Positions 19,657-30,868 of a stretch of DNA of 64,000 bases are shown piece by piece. The notes under the pieces were generated by a model. It was given only the letters and a program-made list of their open reading frames with translations. It made no database searches and had not been told where the DNA came from. The stretch is from Cyanidiococcus yangmingshanensis (taxonomy: Eukaryota; Rhodophyta; Bangiophyceae; Cyanidiales; Cyanidiaceae). Location of the stretch: the NCBI GenBank assembly GCA_013995675.1, contig VWRR01000005.1, positions 186,001-250,000 of the forward strand. Direction: 5' to 3'. Position 1 is the stretch's first letter; every line of letters begins with the position of its first letter. Position numbers and translations under genes: made by a program.

Positions 19657-20454
19657 CTAGTCAGCATGTTTCCTTGCGTCGTGGAAGCGACGCTGCCGTC
19701 GACCTCCCTGAGCGTAGATCCGGTTTGTGAATGCACCTTCCCAAATGGTCGCCACCCGATACACCACGAATAGACAGGCAGTAAGTACCAGTCCAATCGT
19801 GCTTCGTTCAAAGAGCGCCTTGGCCAGGAAGAGCAACGAACTCCCATCGTACATAGGATGTTCAAAATGACTGAACGGAAACGCGGTGACTCGAGACGGC
19901 TTCAGAATCCCAAAATAGTCTCCCAGATACGTCCCATAGAGACCCAGCTGAAAGAATGAGGTTACAACCAGCACGAGACCGAGGAGGAGCGCGGTCCAGG
20001 CACCAAGCTCAACAACCTTTGCAGTGGTGCTCGGCGAACAGACACGCCACACAAACGACGGCAACAATCCTTGAGGAAACGGTGGCCATGGTGCCGCACT
20101 CGTTCGCATCGCTTCCATCACCACGAGATCACGATAAAGCGAAAAACTAAAGATCCAACAGGCAAGCAAGAAACAGGCGAGTCGACGACGGCCTCCACAC
20201 AACCGACGCCCCATCGCCGTGTAGTACTCGAGTCTCGCCAACGAGTTCCACAAAATCGGCGCAGCGATGATGTAAACCACCGCTCGAGCACTGGGGAGAT
20301 CCAAAAAGGGACTCGTTCGTGATAGGACTTGTGCAAGCGACTCCAGAGGCGTCCGAATCAACGTCGTCCAACCTCCAAACGCTACTGCGTAGGTGTACAA
20401 CCACGTCGCTCCGCGCTGCTGCAGCGCTAGCACTCGCTCTCCAACCGAGTCCAT
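19657..20454 (-). CDS. PEMT: Phospholipid N-methyltransferase (PEMT/OPI3-like)
   Basis: Integral ER-type membrane methyltransferase that would convert phosphatidylethanolamine, or its mono/dimethyl forms, to phosphatidylcholine with S-adenosylmethionine. It is 265 residues from ATG 20454 (MDSVGERVLAL). Hydrophobic helices alternate through the protein. The C-terminal half has the family signature GTYLGDYFGIL..RVTAFPF, then HPMYDGSSLLFL and the terminal WEGAFTNRIYAQG. Vertebrate PEMT reads GTFLGDYFGIL...NPMYWGS and YEEPFTAEIY at these places. The paired glutamates before PFT are here Glu-Gly, which is unusual. An upstream extension reaches only a TTG, so ATG 20454 is used. It is divergent from the 5-oxoprolinase gene. 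Confidence 0.9.
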   Translation of the reverse strand: MDSVGERVLALQQRGATWLYTYAVAFGGWTTLIRTPLESLAQVLSRTSPFLDLPSARAVVYIIAAPILWNSLARLEYYTAMGRRLCGGRRRLACFLLACWIFSFSLYRDLVVMEAMRTSAAPWPPFPQGLLPSFVWRVCSPSTTAKVVELGAWTALLLGLVLVVTSFFQLGLYGTYLGDYFGILKPSRVTAFPFSHFEHPMYDGSSLLFLAKALFERSTIGLVLTACLFVVYRVATIWEGAFTNRIYAQGGRRQRRFHDARKHAD

Positions 20455-20857
20455 CAAGCAACGTTCTACCTTCGTTTCTGACTCCAAATAAAACAAAACG
20501 ATAGATCGGACGACCAATCCAAGCAGCAAACGTCGATCGTTCGTCCCAAAGGGCGACACTCGAGGACTTGTTCGCTCCGCTGGACGTGTTCGTGGCCGTG
20601 GCGGTTGGTTGGCCAAGCCACCTGAAACACGCCCGGTTTCGCCTACGTTATGCGCTCGTGCTCGTTCGAGGCCTCAAGGTGGGTAACGATCGCTCGATCA
20701 TTCGGTCACAAAGGTTGTCGAAAAATATCAGAATCAGTTCTGCTTGGACTGGAGTGGACGTTTGCTTGAACCTGCATCGAATTGATCCCAGTTGTTTTCA
20801 TCGAGCCGTCCGTGCTGTGGGGGCGTTGCGGAGAGCGCGCAACGCAAGCCATTGGAG
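20455..20857. other. Divergent intergenic region PEMT-like / 5-oxoprolinase
   Basis: 403 bases that must hold both promoters. Both flanking frames remain open into it, but only from TTG codons. No repeat or RNA gene recognised. Confidence 0.55.
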
Positions 20858-23800
20858 ATGGTTGCAAACGGACGCTTTCGTTTCGCTATCGATCGTGGTG
20901 GTACGTTCACCGATATATACGCAGAGCAACCCGATGGATCGGTACGCGTGCTGAAGCTCCTGTCCGAGGACCCCGAACACTATCGCGACGCTCCCCGGGA
21001 GGGCATTCGTCGCATCATGCAACAGTTTTATGGGCACGAAAACAACGCATCCGAGGCAATCGACCCTAGCGTTATCGAATGGATCCGAATGGGTACGACC
21101 GTAGCCACGAATGCGCTGCTCGAACGCAAAGGTGAACGTTGTCTGCTTCTGGTGACCGCGGGTCTGGTCGATCTTCTTCGCATCGGCTACCAGTCTAGAC
21201 CGGATATTTTCGATTTGCGAGCCTCGAAACCCGGAACACTCTACGAGTCCGTCGCTGAAATACCGGAACGTGTTCGCATTGTCTCGGCAGCGACCTATGC
21301 GACCATGGAGACATCACAACAACAACGACTGGTGGCCTCGCGAACGGGTCAGTGGGTGGAGGTGTTGCAGCCCCCCGCCTTGGATGTCGCTCAACAGGTC
21401 CTTAGAGACGCACTCGAAAAAGGTATTCGTTCCGTAGCGGTTGTGTTTATGCACGCGTACGCTTATGATGCTCACGAGCGTCTGGTCGGTGAACTGGCGC
21501 AGACACTGGGTTTTGCTCACGTCAGTTTGTCGTCCTCGTTGACCAACATGCAACGGATTGTTCCTCGTGGCCTCACCTGTCTAACCGATGCTTACTTAAC
21601 CCCCTGTATCCAACGATACTTGGAGACGTTTCGGGCTGGATTTACGGATCGATTACAGCAGACGCAGGTCGAGTTGATGCAGTCGGATGGCGGTCTCTGT
21701 CCACTGGATGCGTTCTCTGGCTACAAAGCGATTCTGAGCGGTCCAGCTGGCGGTGTCGTTGGCTATGCCAAAACCATTTATCCTTTGACTGCTGCGCTGA
21801 GTCCAGAAGGACAAGCTCGACCAGTGATCGGCTTCGATATGGGCGGTACCAGTACCGACGTCTCGCGTTACGATGGCCATCTCGAGCATGTGCTCGAATG
21901 CGAGACTGCTGGTGTGATTATTCAGGCGCCTCAGTTGGATATCCAAACGGTTGCTGCTGGCGGAGGTAGCCGCCTCTTCTTTTGTTCAGGATTGTTGCAG
22001 GTTGGCCCCGAGAGTGCTGGGGCCAACCCCGGACCCGTGTCTTATCGCAAACCGAATGGCCAGTTGACGATCACCGACGCCAATCTCGTGTTGGGTCGTC
22101 TTCAACCTCGCTTCTTTCCATCGATTTTCGGACCGAAGGAGGACCAACCCCTGGATGTGGAGGCGGCCAGAACCGCTTTCGCGTCGCTGTTGAGGCAGGT
22201 TCACGCCCATGATACGGAGCGGCCACCCATGACGATGGAGGAGCTCGCCCTTGGCTTTATTCGGGTGGCCAACGAGGCCATGTGTCGACCCATTCGTTCG
22301 ATGACCGAGTCACGCGGTTACGACCCCGCTCAACACGTCTTGGCGTGTTTCGGTGGTGCCGGTGGCCAGCACGCCTGTGCAGTGGCCAGTAACCTCGGCA
22401 TGTCGACCGTGTACATTCATCGATACGCTGGCATCCTCTCGGCGTACGGTATCGGGTTGAGTGAATCCGTGGAAGACCTTCAGGAGCCGTGTGCGTGGCG
22501 TCTCGCTACCGACCTGGAACGAGCCAAGTCTTTGCTGAATGAACTCGAGGCACGTAGTCGAGGTACCCTCGAAGCCAGAGGGATCCCCACTACGCGCATT
22601 CACTGTGAACGCTTCCTTCATCTCCGCTACGAGGGTACAGATATTGCGCTCTTGATCCCTGAAACAACCACAGACGCTGATGAGCACGACTATGTTGCTG
22701 CATTTGAACGCGCGTATGAACGCGAACACGGCTTTCTGCTTCCGGAACGTTCTATCCTCATCGATAATGTTCGCGTTCGAGCCGCTGGCCAGTCGGCACT
22801 CACCATGGCAACGTCTTGGCAAACAAAAGCAGCGACCTCGGTTCCTGAGTCGACCACGAGTGGAGCAAGGGCGCTGGCTTCATCGCGTCCGGGCGTCGAA
22901 GCATCGCTGCAGCCACTTGACCGTGTTGCGGTCTACTTTGCCGACGAATGGCATGCCGAGACCCCTGTCTACTCGCTGAATGAACTCGAAGCGGGAGAAA
23001 GGCTGCTGGGACCGGCACTGCTCGTGGAGCCAGCGGGTGGCATCACGGTGCTCATCGAGCCAGCTTGCCAGGCAACGGTCCTTGCCGACCGGAGTATTCG
23101 CATTGACTTGCCGTCGACGACGCGGACTGTGCCAAAGCGTGTCGACTCCACTGCACTGGGTGCTGATCCCGTGAAACGCTCTGTTTTTGCGCATCGCTTT
23201 ATGAGTATTGCGGAACAGATGGGTCGGACGCTCCAACGAACCGCTGTCTCGACAAATATCAAGGAGCGACTCGACTTTAGTTGTGCGATTTTCGATGCCA
23301 AAGGCGGTCTGGTGGCCAACGCACCCCACATTCCCGTGCATCTGGGCTCCATGCAGGATGCTGTCCGTCGTCAAGTCGAACACTTGGGCGACCGCTGGCA
23401 ACCTGGGGAGGTGGTGGCGACCAACCACCCCGCCATGGGCGGAACCCATCTCCCCGATATAACGGTGATCACCGCAGTTTTTCAGAACAAACGACCCGTC
23501 TTCTTCGTGGCCAGTCGTGGTCACCATGCGGATATCGGTGGTCTGACCCCCGGCTCGATGCCACCGTTCTCGCGAACCCTCTCCGAAGAGGGCGCAGCCA
23601 TCACTTGCCTCAAACTCGTCGAGAATGGCGTCTTTCAGGAGGCTCGAATCCGGCACGTACTGGAACAGGCCGGCTGTCGTTGTCTGCACGATGTGCTGTC
23701 GGATTTGCGAGCACAAATTGCAGCCAACCAAAGGGGTATTCAACTCATGAACCAACTGATTCAGGAACAGGGCCTAGACACGGTCCAATGCTACATGCAG

Positions 23801-24835
23801 GAGATCCAACAAACTGCTGCCAACGTTGTTCGCGACCTCCTGCGACAGATCGCTCAACGACAGGGACGACCAAGCGCGGATGGTTGTTGGCAACTCACAG
23901 CCAGCGACTCGATGGATGACGGATCCAGGATTCAGTTACGCATTGAGATCCATCAAGAGGATGCTCGTGCAGTCTTTGACTTTTCCGGAACCGATGCTCA
24001 AGTGGTTGCCAACTGGAACGCCCCACCGTCTGTGGCAGCCTCGGCGATCATCTACTGTTTGCGTTGTCTCATCGGTCGAGATATTCCATTGAATCAGGGG
24101 TTTCTCGAGCCAGTGAGCATCCGGATACCAACGGGTTCCCTATTGGATCCACGACCCGATGCAGCAGTTGTTGGAGGCAACGTACTAACCTCGCAACGAG
24201 TTACTGATGTGGTTTTGCGCGCTTTTGGTGCTTGTGCCGCCAGCCAAGGTTGTATGAACAATCTGACCTTTGGGACGGAGGACATGAGCTACTACGAGAC
24301 CATTGGTGGTGGCGCCGGTGCAGGTCCCGGTTGGCATGGCGAGAGTGGCGTCCAAGTTCACATGACCAACACGCGAATGACGGATCCAGAACTACTCGAG
24401 TTACGTTATCCGGTGTTGTTGCGTCGTTTTCGTTTGCGACCTGACTCTGGTGGGCGTGGACGATGGCGTGGTGGTCAGGGCATCGAGCGGGAACTCGAGT
24501 TTCTCCAAGACGATATCCAAGTGTCGATCCTATCGGAGCGTCGCGTATTTGCACCCTACGGTCTCGCGGGAGGCCAAGCTGGTGCTCGTGGCTACAACTG
24601 GTGGCTACGTCGTGCTGGACATGGCCAAGCTGACCCTATCAAGCACAGACCATTCTCTGATCATTCGTATCAAGTCATCAACCTGGGCAACAAACAGAGT
24701 ATCCGCGTAGGTGCCGGTGATCGGATTCTTATCTGTACACCTGGTGGTGGTGGCTATGGCACGCCTCTGGAGGACGACCTTGAAACCGCGACAGAACAAG
24801 GAGGACTCGTGTGCGAACCAGAACAACTCCAGTAG
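20858..24835 (+). CDS. OPLAH: 5-oxoprolinase (ATP-hydrolysing), HyuA-HyuB fusion
   Basis: Cytosolic enzyme of glutathione turnover that opens 5-oxoproline to glutamate with ATP hydrolysis. It has 1325 residues from ATG 20858 ([15 protein letters not shown]), close to the usual ~1290. The HyuA half has [15 protein letters not shown] at the N-terminus, [15 protein letters not shown], and the actin-like phosphate-binding [17 protein letters not shown]. It continues with [14 protein letters not shown]. The HyuB half begins near [20 protein letters not shown] and contains [25 protein letters not shown] and the C-terminal [13 protein letters not shown]. All segments are in one intact frame, the longest undisturbed gene in the window. 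The open frame extends upstream to a TTG at 20792, but the ATG fits family N-termini better. Confidence 0.97.
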   Translation: MVANGRFRFAIDRGGTFTDIYAEQPDGSVRVLKLLSEDPEHYRDAPREGIRRIMQQFYGHENNASEAIDPSVIEWIRMGTTVATNALLERKGERCLLLVTAGLVDLLRIGYQSRPDIFDLRASKPGTLYESVAEIPERVRIVSAATYATMETSQQQRLVASRTGQWVEVLQPPALDVAQQVLRDALEKGIRSVAVVFMHAYAYDAHERLVGELAQTLGFAHVSLSSSLTNMQRIVPRGLTCLTDAYLTPCIQRYLETFRAGFTDRLQQTQVELMQSDGGLCPLDAFSGYKAILSGPAGGVVGYAKTIYPLTAALSPEGQARPVIGFDMGGTSTDVSRYDGHLEHVLECETAGVIIQAPQLDIQTVAAGGGSRLFFCSGLLQVGPESAGANPGPVSYRKPNGQLTITDANLVLGRLQPRFFPSIFGPKEDQPLDVEAARTAFASLLRQVHAHDTERPPMTMEELALGFIRVANEAMCRPIRSMTESRGYDPAQHVLACFGGAGGQHACAVASNLGMSTVYIHRYAGILSAYGIGLSESVEDLQEPCAWRLATDLERAKSLLNELEARSRGTLEARGIPTTRIHCERFLHLRYEGTDIALLIPETTTDADEHDYVAAFERAYEREHGFLLPERSILIDNVRVRAAGQSALTMATSWQTKAATSVPESTTSGARALASSRPGVEASLQPLDRVAVYFADEWHAETPVYSLNELEAGERLLGPALLVEPAGGITVLIEPACQATVLADRSIRIDLPSTTRTVPKRVDSTALGADPVKRSVFAHRFMSIAEQMGRTLQRTAVSTNIKERLDFSCAIFDAKGGLVANAPHIPVHLGSMQDAVRRQVEHLGDRWQPGEVVATNHPAMGGTHLPDITVITAVFQNKRPVFFVASRGHHADIGGLTPGSMPPFSRTLSEEGAAITCLKLVENGVFQEARIRHVLEQAGCRCLHDVLSDLRAQIAANQRGIQLMNQLIQEQGLDTVQCYMQEIQQTAANVVRDLLRQIAQRQGRPSADGCWQLTASDSMDDGSRIQLRIEIHQEDARAVFDFSGTDAQVVANWNAPPSVAASAIIYCLRCLIGRDIPLNQGFLEPVSIRIPTGSLLDPRPDAAVVGGNVLTSQRVTDVVLRAFGACAASQGCMNNLTFGTEDMSYYETIGGGAGAGPGWHGESGVQVHMTNTRMTDPELLELRYPVLLRRFRLRPDSGGRGRWRGGQGIERELEFLQDDIQVSILSERRVFAPYGLAGGQAGARGYNWWLRRAGHGQADPIKHRPFSDHSYQVINLGNKQSIRVGAGDRILICTPGGGGYGTPLEDDLETATEQGGLVCEPEQLQ

Positions 24836-25421
24836 ACGGGACTAGGGAGGCACTGGAGCGTCTGCGCTTATCACGATGAGGATTCCAGATACGTCACGAG
24901 GTTTGGTTGTCGATTCCTGTTCGTGTCTCTCGACCGAGCCATGTTGTCGTTGTTGTTGAGGTTGCAGGCCCAGAGGCAATGCTCTGGTCGATCATGATGG
25001 TGGCCGTACCGAACAAGACCTTGTTGACCCTTTCTTGTTCCGCTTGGCGACAGATCCGCCTGGTATTGCTTTGGGCCTGGTTTCATCGACTTGGCATGCA
25101 GCGTTCAACCTCTGTATCGAATAGGTCACAAGCGAGTCGATGTCAAGTGCTTCATCCGTCTCTGTAAACAGAAACCGCATGAATACCATGCCTCAATATC
25201 AAGGGACACATGGGTCGCGTCACCGTTTGCGCGACCTAGCCCGCTTCCTCTATCCATTCAGCGGGCGTTTTTTGGAACAAGTTCTATCATGCTCAAGGGA
25301 CGCGTTCTCCATACCGACATGCTTCCTTGCTCTATCGAGCACATCGGGAACTCGTTCGTCCGCAAGTCCTCGTTGACTTGGCGTCCGGCCTGCGGAACGA
25401 CAAGGGCCCTGACGCGACACG
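24836..25421. other. Intergenic region between convergent genes
   Basis: 586 bases downstream of both 5-oxoprolinase and the large minus-strand gene. Only short shadow frames seen; no terminator-like or repeat element stands out. Confidence 0.5.
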
Positions 25422-28400
25422 TCATCCAAGGCCACGATACCTCTGTTGGAGGTTATAGTCGCGCTCCAATTGTCGTATGTACGACAGCAACCACGGCGGC
25501 GTCAGCGTGTAAACGTTCAGACGAGCTCGTTCATCGACGAGTCCCCAGAGTTCGTACAGAATCGAGCGCAGGTTCCGCATCGCGACCCCGAGAGCCACTT
25601 GCTCCGCGTCATGCGACTCCTCCGGATAGCCTCTGGTTGACTTTTGCCGCAGTCGAGCCCACTCCTGACCGAATACGGGTATCAAGAGCGGGGCCACAAG
25701 TCGTAGCAGACGTGGTTGATGCTGTCCAAACGCATACCAGAGCATGGCCAAGCTCGCGTCCGTGGAGTACCTGAGCGTCGCTCGTAGCGCCAATGCCAAC
25801 ACGGGATGGAAAGCAGTGCCTCGCGGATCACGATGACGATCAACCAAGGCCACGGAGAAACGTTGTACTTGTCTGAGGAAACGTGCACTCGGTCTGGCAT
25901 GTGGACGAAACAAGGCTTTGGCACAAGCGACCAGTACGGCCTTGGCGACGCTGGTGAGCGCATGTTGACCCTCACGACGCGCTCGCGGACGACGAACAAG
26001 GCGCTCTATCAAGGCCATGAAAAACAACAGCGCCAGTTCTCCATCAACAATGCTTCCATCCAGGCGCTGTTCTGGAAAGCGCCACTCAAGTAGGGTATCA
26101 GAGACGGCGGCAAGCGTCTGAGCATTCATGGTCGCCAGCCAGGCCACCAGACGAGACTCGAGATATGACACTGCAGCGCGCTTCGCAGTGGGCAACTCAA
26201 GACTGTTCGAATGATTGCGTCTCAAGACCGCGGTCGCAAATAACGTCATGGTTAAGAGTAGGGCAGTACGTGCTGGTCCGAGTTGCAGCGTTGCTGCAGG
26301 ACCCGTCGACCAGGTAGACACGCTTTTCGGCAGGAGTCTGCTCAGGCGCTGATTGATGGAACAACCAGCCACGTTCGAATAGCTCCCAGAGCAAACGAAT
26401 CGCTCGACGAGGTAAACGATCGGCCAGCTGCTCTATCCATTGTTGGACGAGCCAAAGCTGGGCAACCGACTGGGTATCGTGCCAAGAACGCATCAGCGTC
26501 GTCAAGGCTGTCACCAGCGCATTCATGAGGGCGAGCGATGGCAGCTCGGTTGGTATTTCCCATCGCTCTTGGACCAGACGATGCCAGCAGGCAGCCCAGT
26601 ATGGTCCCAATGCCCGAGACGTCTCCTCTCCGGCTGCAAATGAGACTGCCGAGGCCAGCGGCTGATCATTCATGAACCGAAACCCGTGCAGGTAGAGGAT
26701 GCGCCAGCAGTCAGCTGGCAGCGTCGACACCCCTCGCAGCAGACCAGTGTTGAGCTCGTGAAACAGCACCAGACGTTCACGACAGGCTTGAACTGCCCCG
26801 CTGATCCCGAGACCAAGCCAACGTTCCCATTCGTTGGCCAAGGACTGGGCCAGGAGCTCTCCTGCCGACCATTGCATGCCCAGTCGAGGATAGCGCCGAC
26901 CAACTCGAGCGAGCACCAGCAGGAGCCACGAGTCGTCAAGCCAGGTATCGTGTCTCGCCAGGAAGTTGCGGGTCTCCAAAAGCGCCAGAACGCGTGATTC
27001 AGGAAGCCACGTCAACAAGGTATCCAGAAAAGGCTCGGCATGAAACCGCAACCTTGTTAGATCGGGCGCTGTCGAGAGCGGACGACTTGTTAGACAACGA
27101 TGAAGCGCTGCTTCGGCTGCTTCCATGGACCGAGACCGATGCAGACCGACCCGCTCGCGTTCCATCGAGACGTCTCAGATGCACGACACTCCAGCAGAGC
27201 CGCGTGAGGATATCTGGAGCCAGCGACTGGTATGCGAACGCCTCGAATAGACGACTGAACAAGAGGTCAAGCGTCGAAGCGAGAACGTCTCCGTCCGGCA
27301 ACCGGGGAATCGCCGTCAACAGACGAAGACAAGTAGGTCGAACAAGCAGCTTCACGTCCATACTCACCAGAAATGAATCAAATGCACGGCAGTGCTCCAT
27401 ACCATTGGTCGTGTGGCGCTGGTCGGTCGCACACGAGTCGGAGTCGGTGCGAATATCCCAAATATCCACATCTTTGCAGAGCCAGCGCACGATCTCGGGA
27501 TGCTCTGGTACCATTTCGAAAACTGCATGAACAAGGGTCGCTTCCTTGGTCACCATGGCCACTCGCAGGGCAGCCTGAGCCCATTCGAGTGTTCTCCAAC
27601 GCAGCTCAGGGATCACTCGGGATCGTCGCCTCGACCAGATTGTTCTCAGGGTTTCGTAGCGGTCTCCCAGCGTTCGCTGGCGGTACTCCAGCAGCAGCCC
27701 ATTCGTGGTATCCGTCTCCGGTTGCCAGTCTTCGCATAGCTCCACAAGCGTTTTGAATTCATTGCAAGGCGTTGTACTTGTGGCCAAGTGCAGTTGTAGC
27801 AACGCGAGGGCCACTCGGGCCAAGTCAGGCATTTGTGCGGGTTGCTCGCGGCGACTCCACTGCCAACACGCTCGGAACGCTTCATGGAATGATGCATCGT
27901 TCAAGTTGGGCAGTGGCATGGTCGTCCTTGTGGTCGACTCTGCACAGGCGACCAGAAGCGGCAACAACGACCAGACGGCTTTTGATGGCGAGTAACGTTC
28001 ATCGAGAGACGTCTCGGCCTGTATTGGCTGAGAAACCCATCCCTGGATGTCAGCGTTGTCTCCTCGGCGAGGCAGCGCAAACGCACACGCCTGATGAAAA
28101 GCATACACAAGTCTCTGAAACATGGACCAGCATTGTGTTCGTGTCCATCGTGTCGAGACCGTGTTGGTCATGGTACGCTCGAGCGCTGGCGACCACTGCA
28201 CAACCTGACCAGTCTCTGCACACAGGTCGAGGAGCATCTGCCATAATCGTTCGCTATCACGGTGTGTTGCGAGCGTCGCCACCAATGCAATGCGAAAAGC
28301 ATCTACGGCAGACGAGCGCGCCCGCTCATCCAGAAAGCACCGCGAGAGCGTCTCGGGTGTATGAAAAGGCTCCGTGGTGATACGCGTGAAGAGCACCGGA

Positions 28401-30107
28401 CGAAGACCTCGTTCGATCGCCAACGGTATCAGACGATGCAACAGACCGGACAAGTGTTTGCTGAGCACGGGATCATCGGCATCCGAGCGAGTATAGAGTC
28501 GCAGGCGCCAGGCATCGGTGAGGATACTGGTCCACATCCATCGCCATGCGCTTGCGGATGTTGCTTGCCACGATACCAGATAAGTGAGACAAGTGACCAG
28601 GTAAGCAGAACGCATCCGCTGCAGCGTTTCGACCATGCCTGACTCCAGCGGTCTGCTGTCGGGTACCATAGACGCTGTTGCCGCATTCGACCGAGATCCT
28701 CGAGCACGTTTTCGTCCAGTTTCAGACTTTGCTGGAACCAAGGATGCATCCCGAATCGGTAGCAAAGTTTTTCGTCTGATGAGGGCAACCAGGTGCGTTT
28801 CCAGCGTCTCCGCTCCGAGGCGAAAACACTGAGCCGCACTCGCAGCCATGGCTGTCTCGGAAACGCTTGCAAGACGACGCATTCGCTGCTCGTCTTGATC
28901 CTCACTAGAATGGTCCTTGGTAGCACTCGTATGCTCTAATTCGAGCGCTGTCTTGTCCTGTTCCAGACCAAGCAGTTTTTGGCCAATCCAGTGCGCATAG
29001 GCAATACCTAATGCTTGCTCGTCCATTCCGCAAGTTGTTTGGATGCTCTCCAGAGCCCGACGCATCAGCAGCATCAGTAAACTGCGCAGCGATGGCTCCA
29101 CTGGCAAGACCAACGACAGCAGACCGAGAAGCGCACCCGGTCCTCCAAAGAGTGTCCCAAGACGCTTGATGCTGGCCTCACCAAGCTCATGCCGTTCCTC
29201 GAGCCGTTGTAGTAGCAACTGATCGTGTAGACTCCATCAGCATTGGGAGTCTCATGGAACGTGCACGCGACGGTCGCAACGCCTCTTCGAGTCGTACCTC
29301 GAGGAACGATGCAAGCAGCCGCATGAGTGCCTCCAGTGACGGTTGAAAAGAGTGACGTTCCAAAAGCACATTCGCCAGCGACAGTGTCGTCTGCATCAAG
29401 GATCGTCCAGTTGTCTGTGATGGACTCGACCAGCGACCAAGCGCATCCTCAGGTTCATCGACGAGCGATGGTCTATCAAGAGAGCGTTCGGATGGGGGAT
29501 CACACGCTGTCGACTGCATCGAGATCGCCCGCTCAAGGACTTGGGTCACGAGCTCTTGATCACCTGTGGGTTTCGCTTTGGATAACGACAGGCACTCTTG
29601 TAGAGCGAAGACGAGGACGTCAGCGAGGGTGCCAGGTAGTGGCACTGGCTCCGCGGCTGGCATCCGCTCCAAAAGACAACGCAGTTGCTTCATGGCTCTA
29701 TGGAGGCGCTCGTTCAACCCCGAGTCTGAGCTGGAATGATTCGCGTCATCAGCGGATGCTCGTTCCCGAAGCAGTTCGAGTAGCAGGTGGCTTGTGATCT
29801 GCAGGGCCTCGCGTTCCGCAGCTGGAATGAAATAGGCAATACCGTGGTCTGGCGTGCGATCTGCCAATAACGCGATACACTCAAGACGTTTATCGAATGG
29901 GGTAGACTTGCGACGCGCGAGCGAATGGACCTCTGCGAACAGAGGCGTCATCATTCGTTTCGCAGCCTGAACCGAAGAATAGACTGACGAGACACGTCCC
30001 GATATCCCTGGAAGCGAAGGTCGTCTACTATCAAAGCGATCCACAGTCAGTGCGTTCTTCCAGATTTTTCGCAAAGATCGATCCCGAAACAGTGCAAGTG
30101 TGTTCAA
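25422..30107 (-). CDS. Very large unrecognised helical protein, three +1 frame changes
   Basis: Four consecutive long minus-strand frames (29187-30107, 26999-29218, 26197-27165, 25422-26372) follow one another, each time shifted as if one base were extra, and are best read as one gene of about 1560 residues. One break lies near 29231-29236, the others within 27000-27165 and 26200-26372. The sequence is leucine- and arginine-rich with regularly spaced helices (RLVLFHELNTGLL, IEQLADRLPRRAIRLLWELF), as in HEAT/ARM-type scaffolds, and ends YNLQQRYRGLG. No catalytic motif, transmembrane helix or targeting signal was found and I do not recognise the family. The N-terminus is uncertain: the first frame opens at a TTG with no upstream ATG before a stop, so the start may lie further upstream in another frame, or at an internal ATG. 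Confidence 0.62.
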
Positions 30108-30868
30108 GAGAAACGTTCCTGCGTCCGTTCGTGGACGTCGAGCAAGCGAGAAACAAACTCGGTTATGCTGCGGTTGCGTCGGTACGGCGTGGGCAAGTCA
30201 TCGACCACAGGGTGGCGGCGAGGCACAACCGGCGGCGACGCCAAAGACGACAGACGGTACAGTGACTTGGTCCGACGCCTATTCTCGTTCAAGCGAGCAT
30301 GACGCCAGATATACCGGCACACTCCTTCGTTGAAAGGGCGACTGTCCGTAGTGCTTGCCCAGGCAGCTGGAGATCAAGACAACTTGTGAGCGTCCGCGGG
30401 TGCGCGAGCAAACAGCGGTAGCGAAAGAGGGGCGTTGGGAGGCAAGTACGCTCGTCCAGTACGACTGGGTGGGTTGTCGTTCAGCGCCCGAGGCTCAACC
30501 GGAATCTTATGGTTTTCGACACGGACCGCTGTCTTGGGCAAGCGCGGCGCCGTCAAGGTACGTTGAGCGAGTCGCGCGATAGAGCCTGCTTCCGCCCTGT
30601 TCCGTCAGTTGCAGGACACCAGCCCGGACGTCCACGCGCCAGCCATGAAAAACCCAGCCGTGTCCCGAACTGAATTGCAACTGCACCCAACCTTGTCTGC
30701 TTCAGCGATGCTCACCAAGTCGGCGGCGACCCGTTTCAAGTGCTCAACGGCATTCATATCCTGCGAAAACGAATGAACGCTTTGTCGCCATATCGTCTGT
30801 GAATGCCTGCAGTACACACGGCAAACAATCGGGTACTCAGATGTGGGGAATTTGAGCAACGGCACTCG
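30108..30868. other. Spacer between MSH2 and the large gene, possibly holding the latter's N-terminus
   Basis: 761 bases between two same-strand genes. A minus-strand frame at 30104-30322 ends ...SITEFVSRLLDVHERTQERFS just before the large gene opens and looks protein-like, so it could be a displaced N-terminus. Otherwise nothing recognised. Confidence 0.4.
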
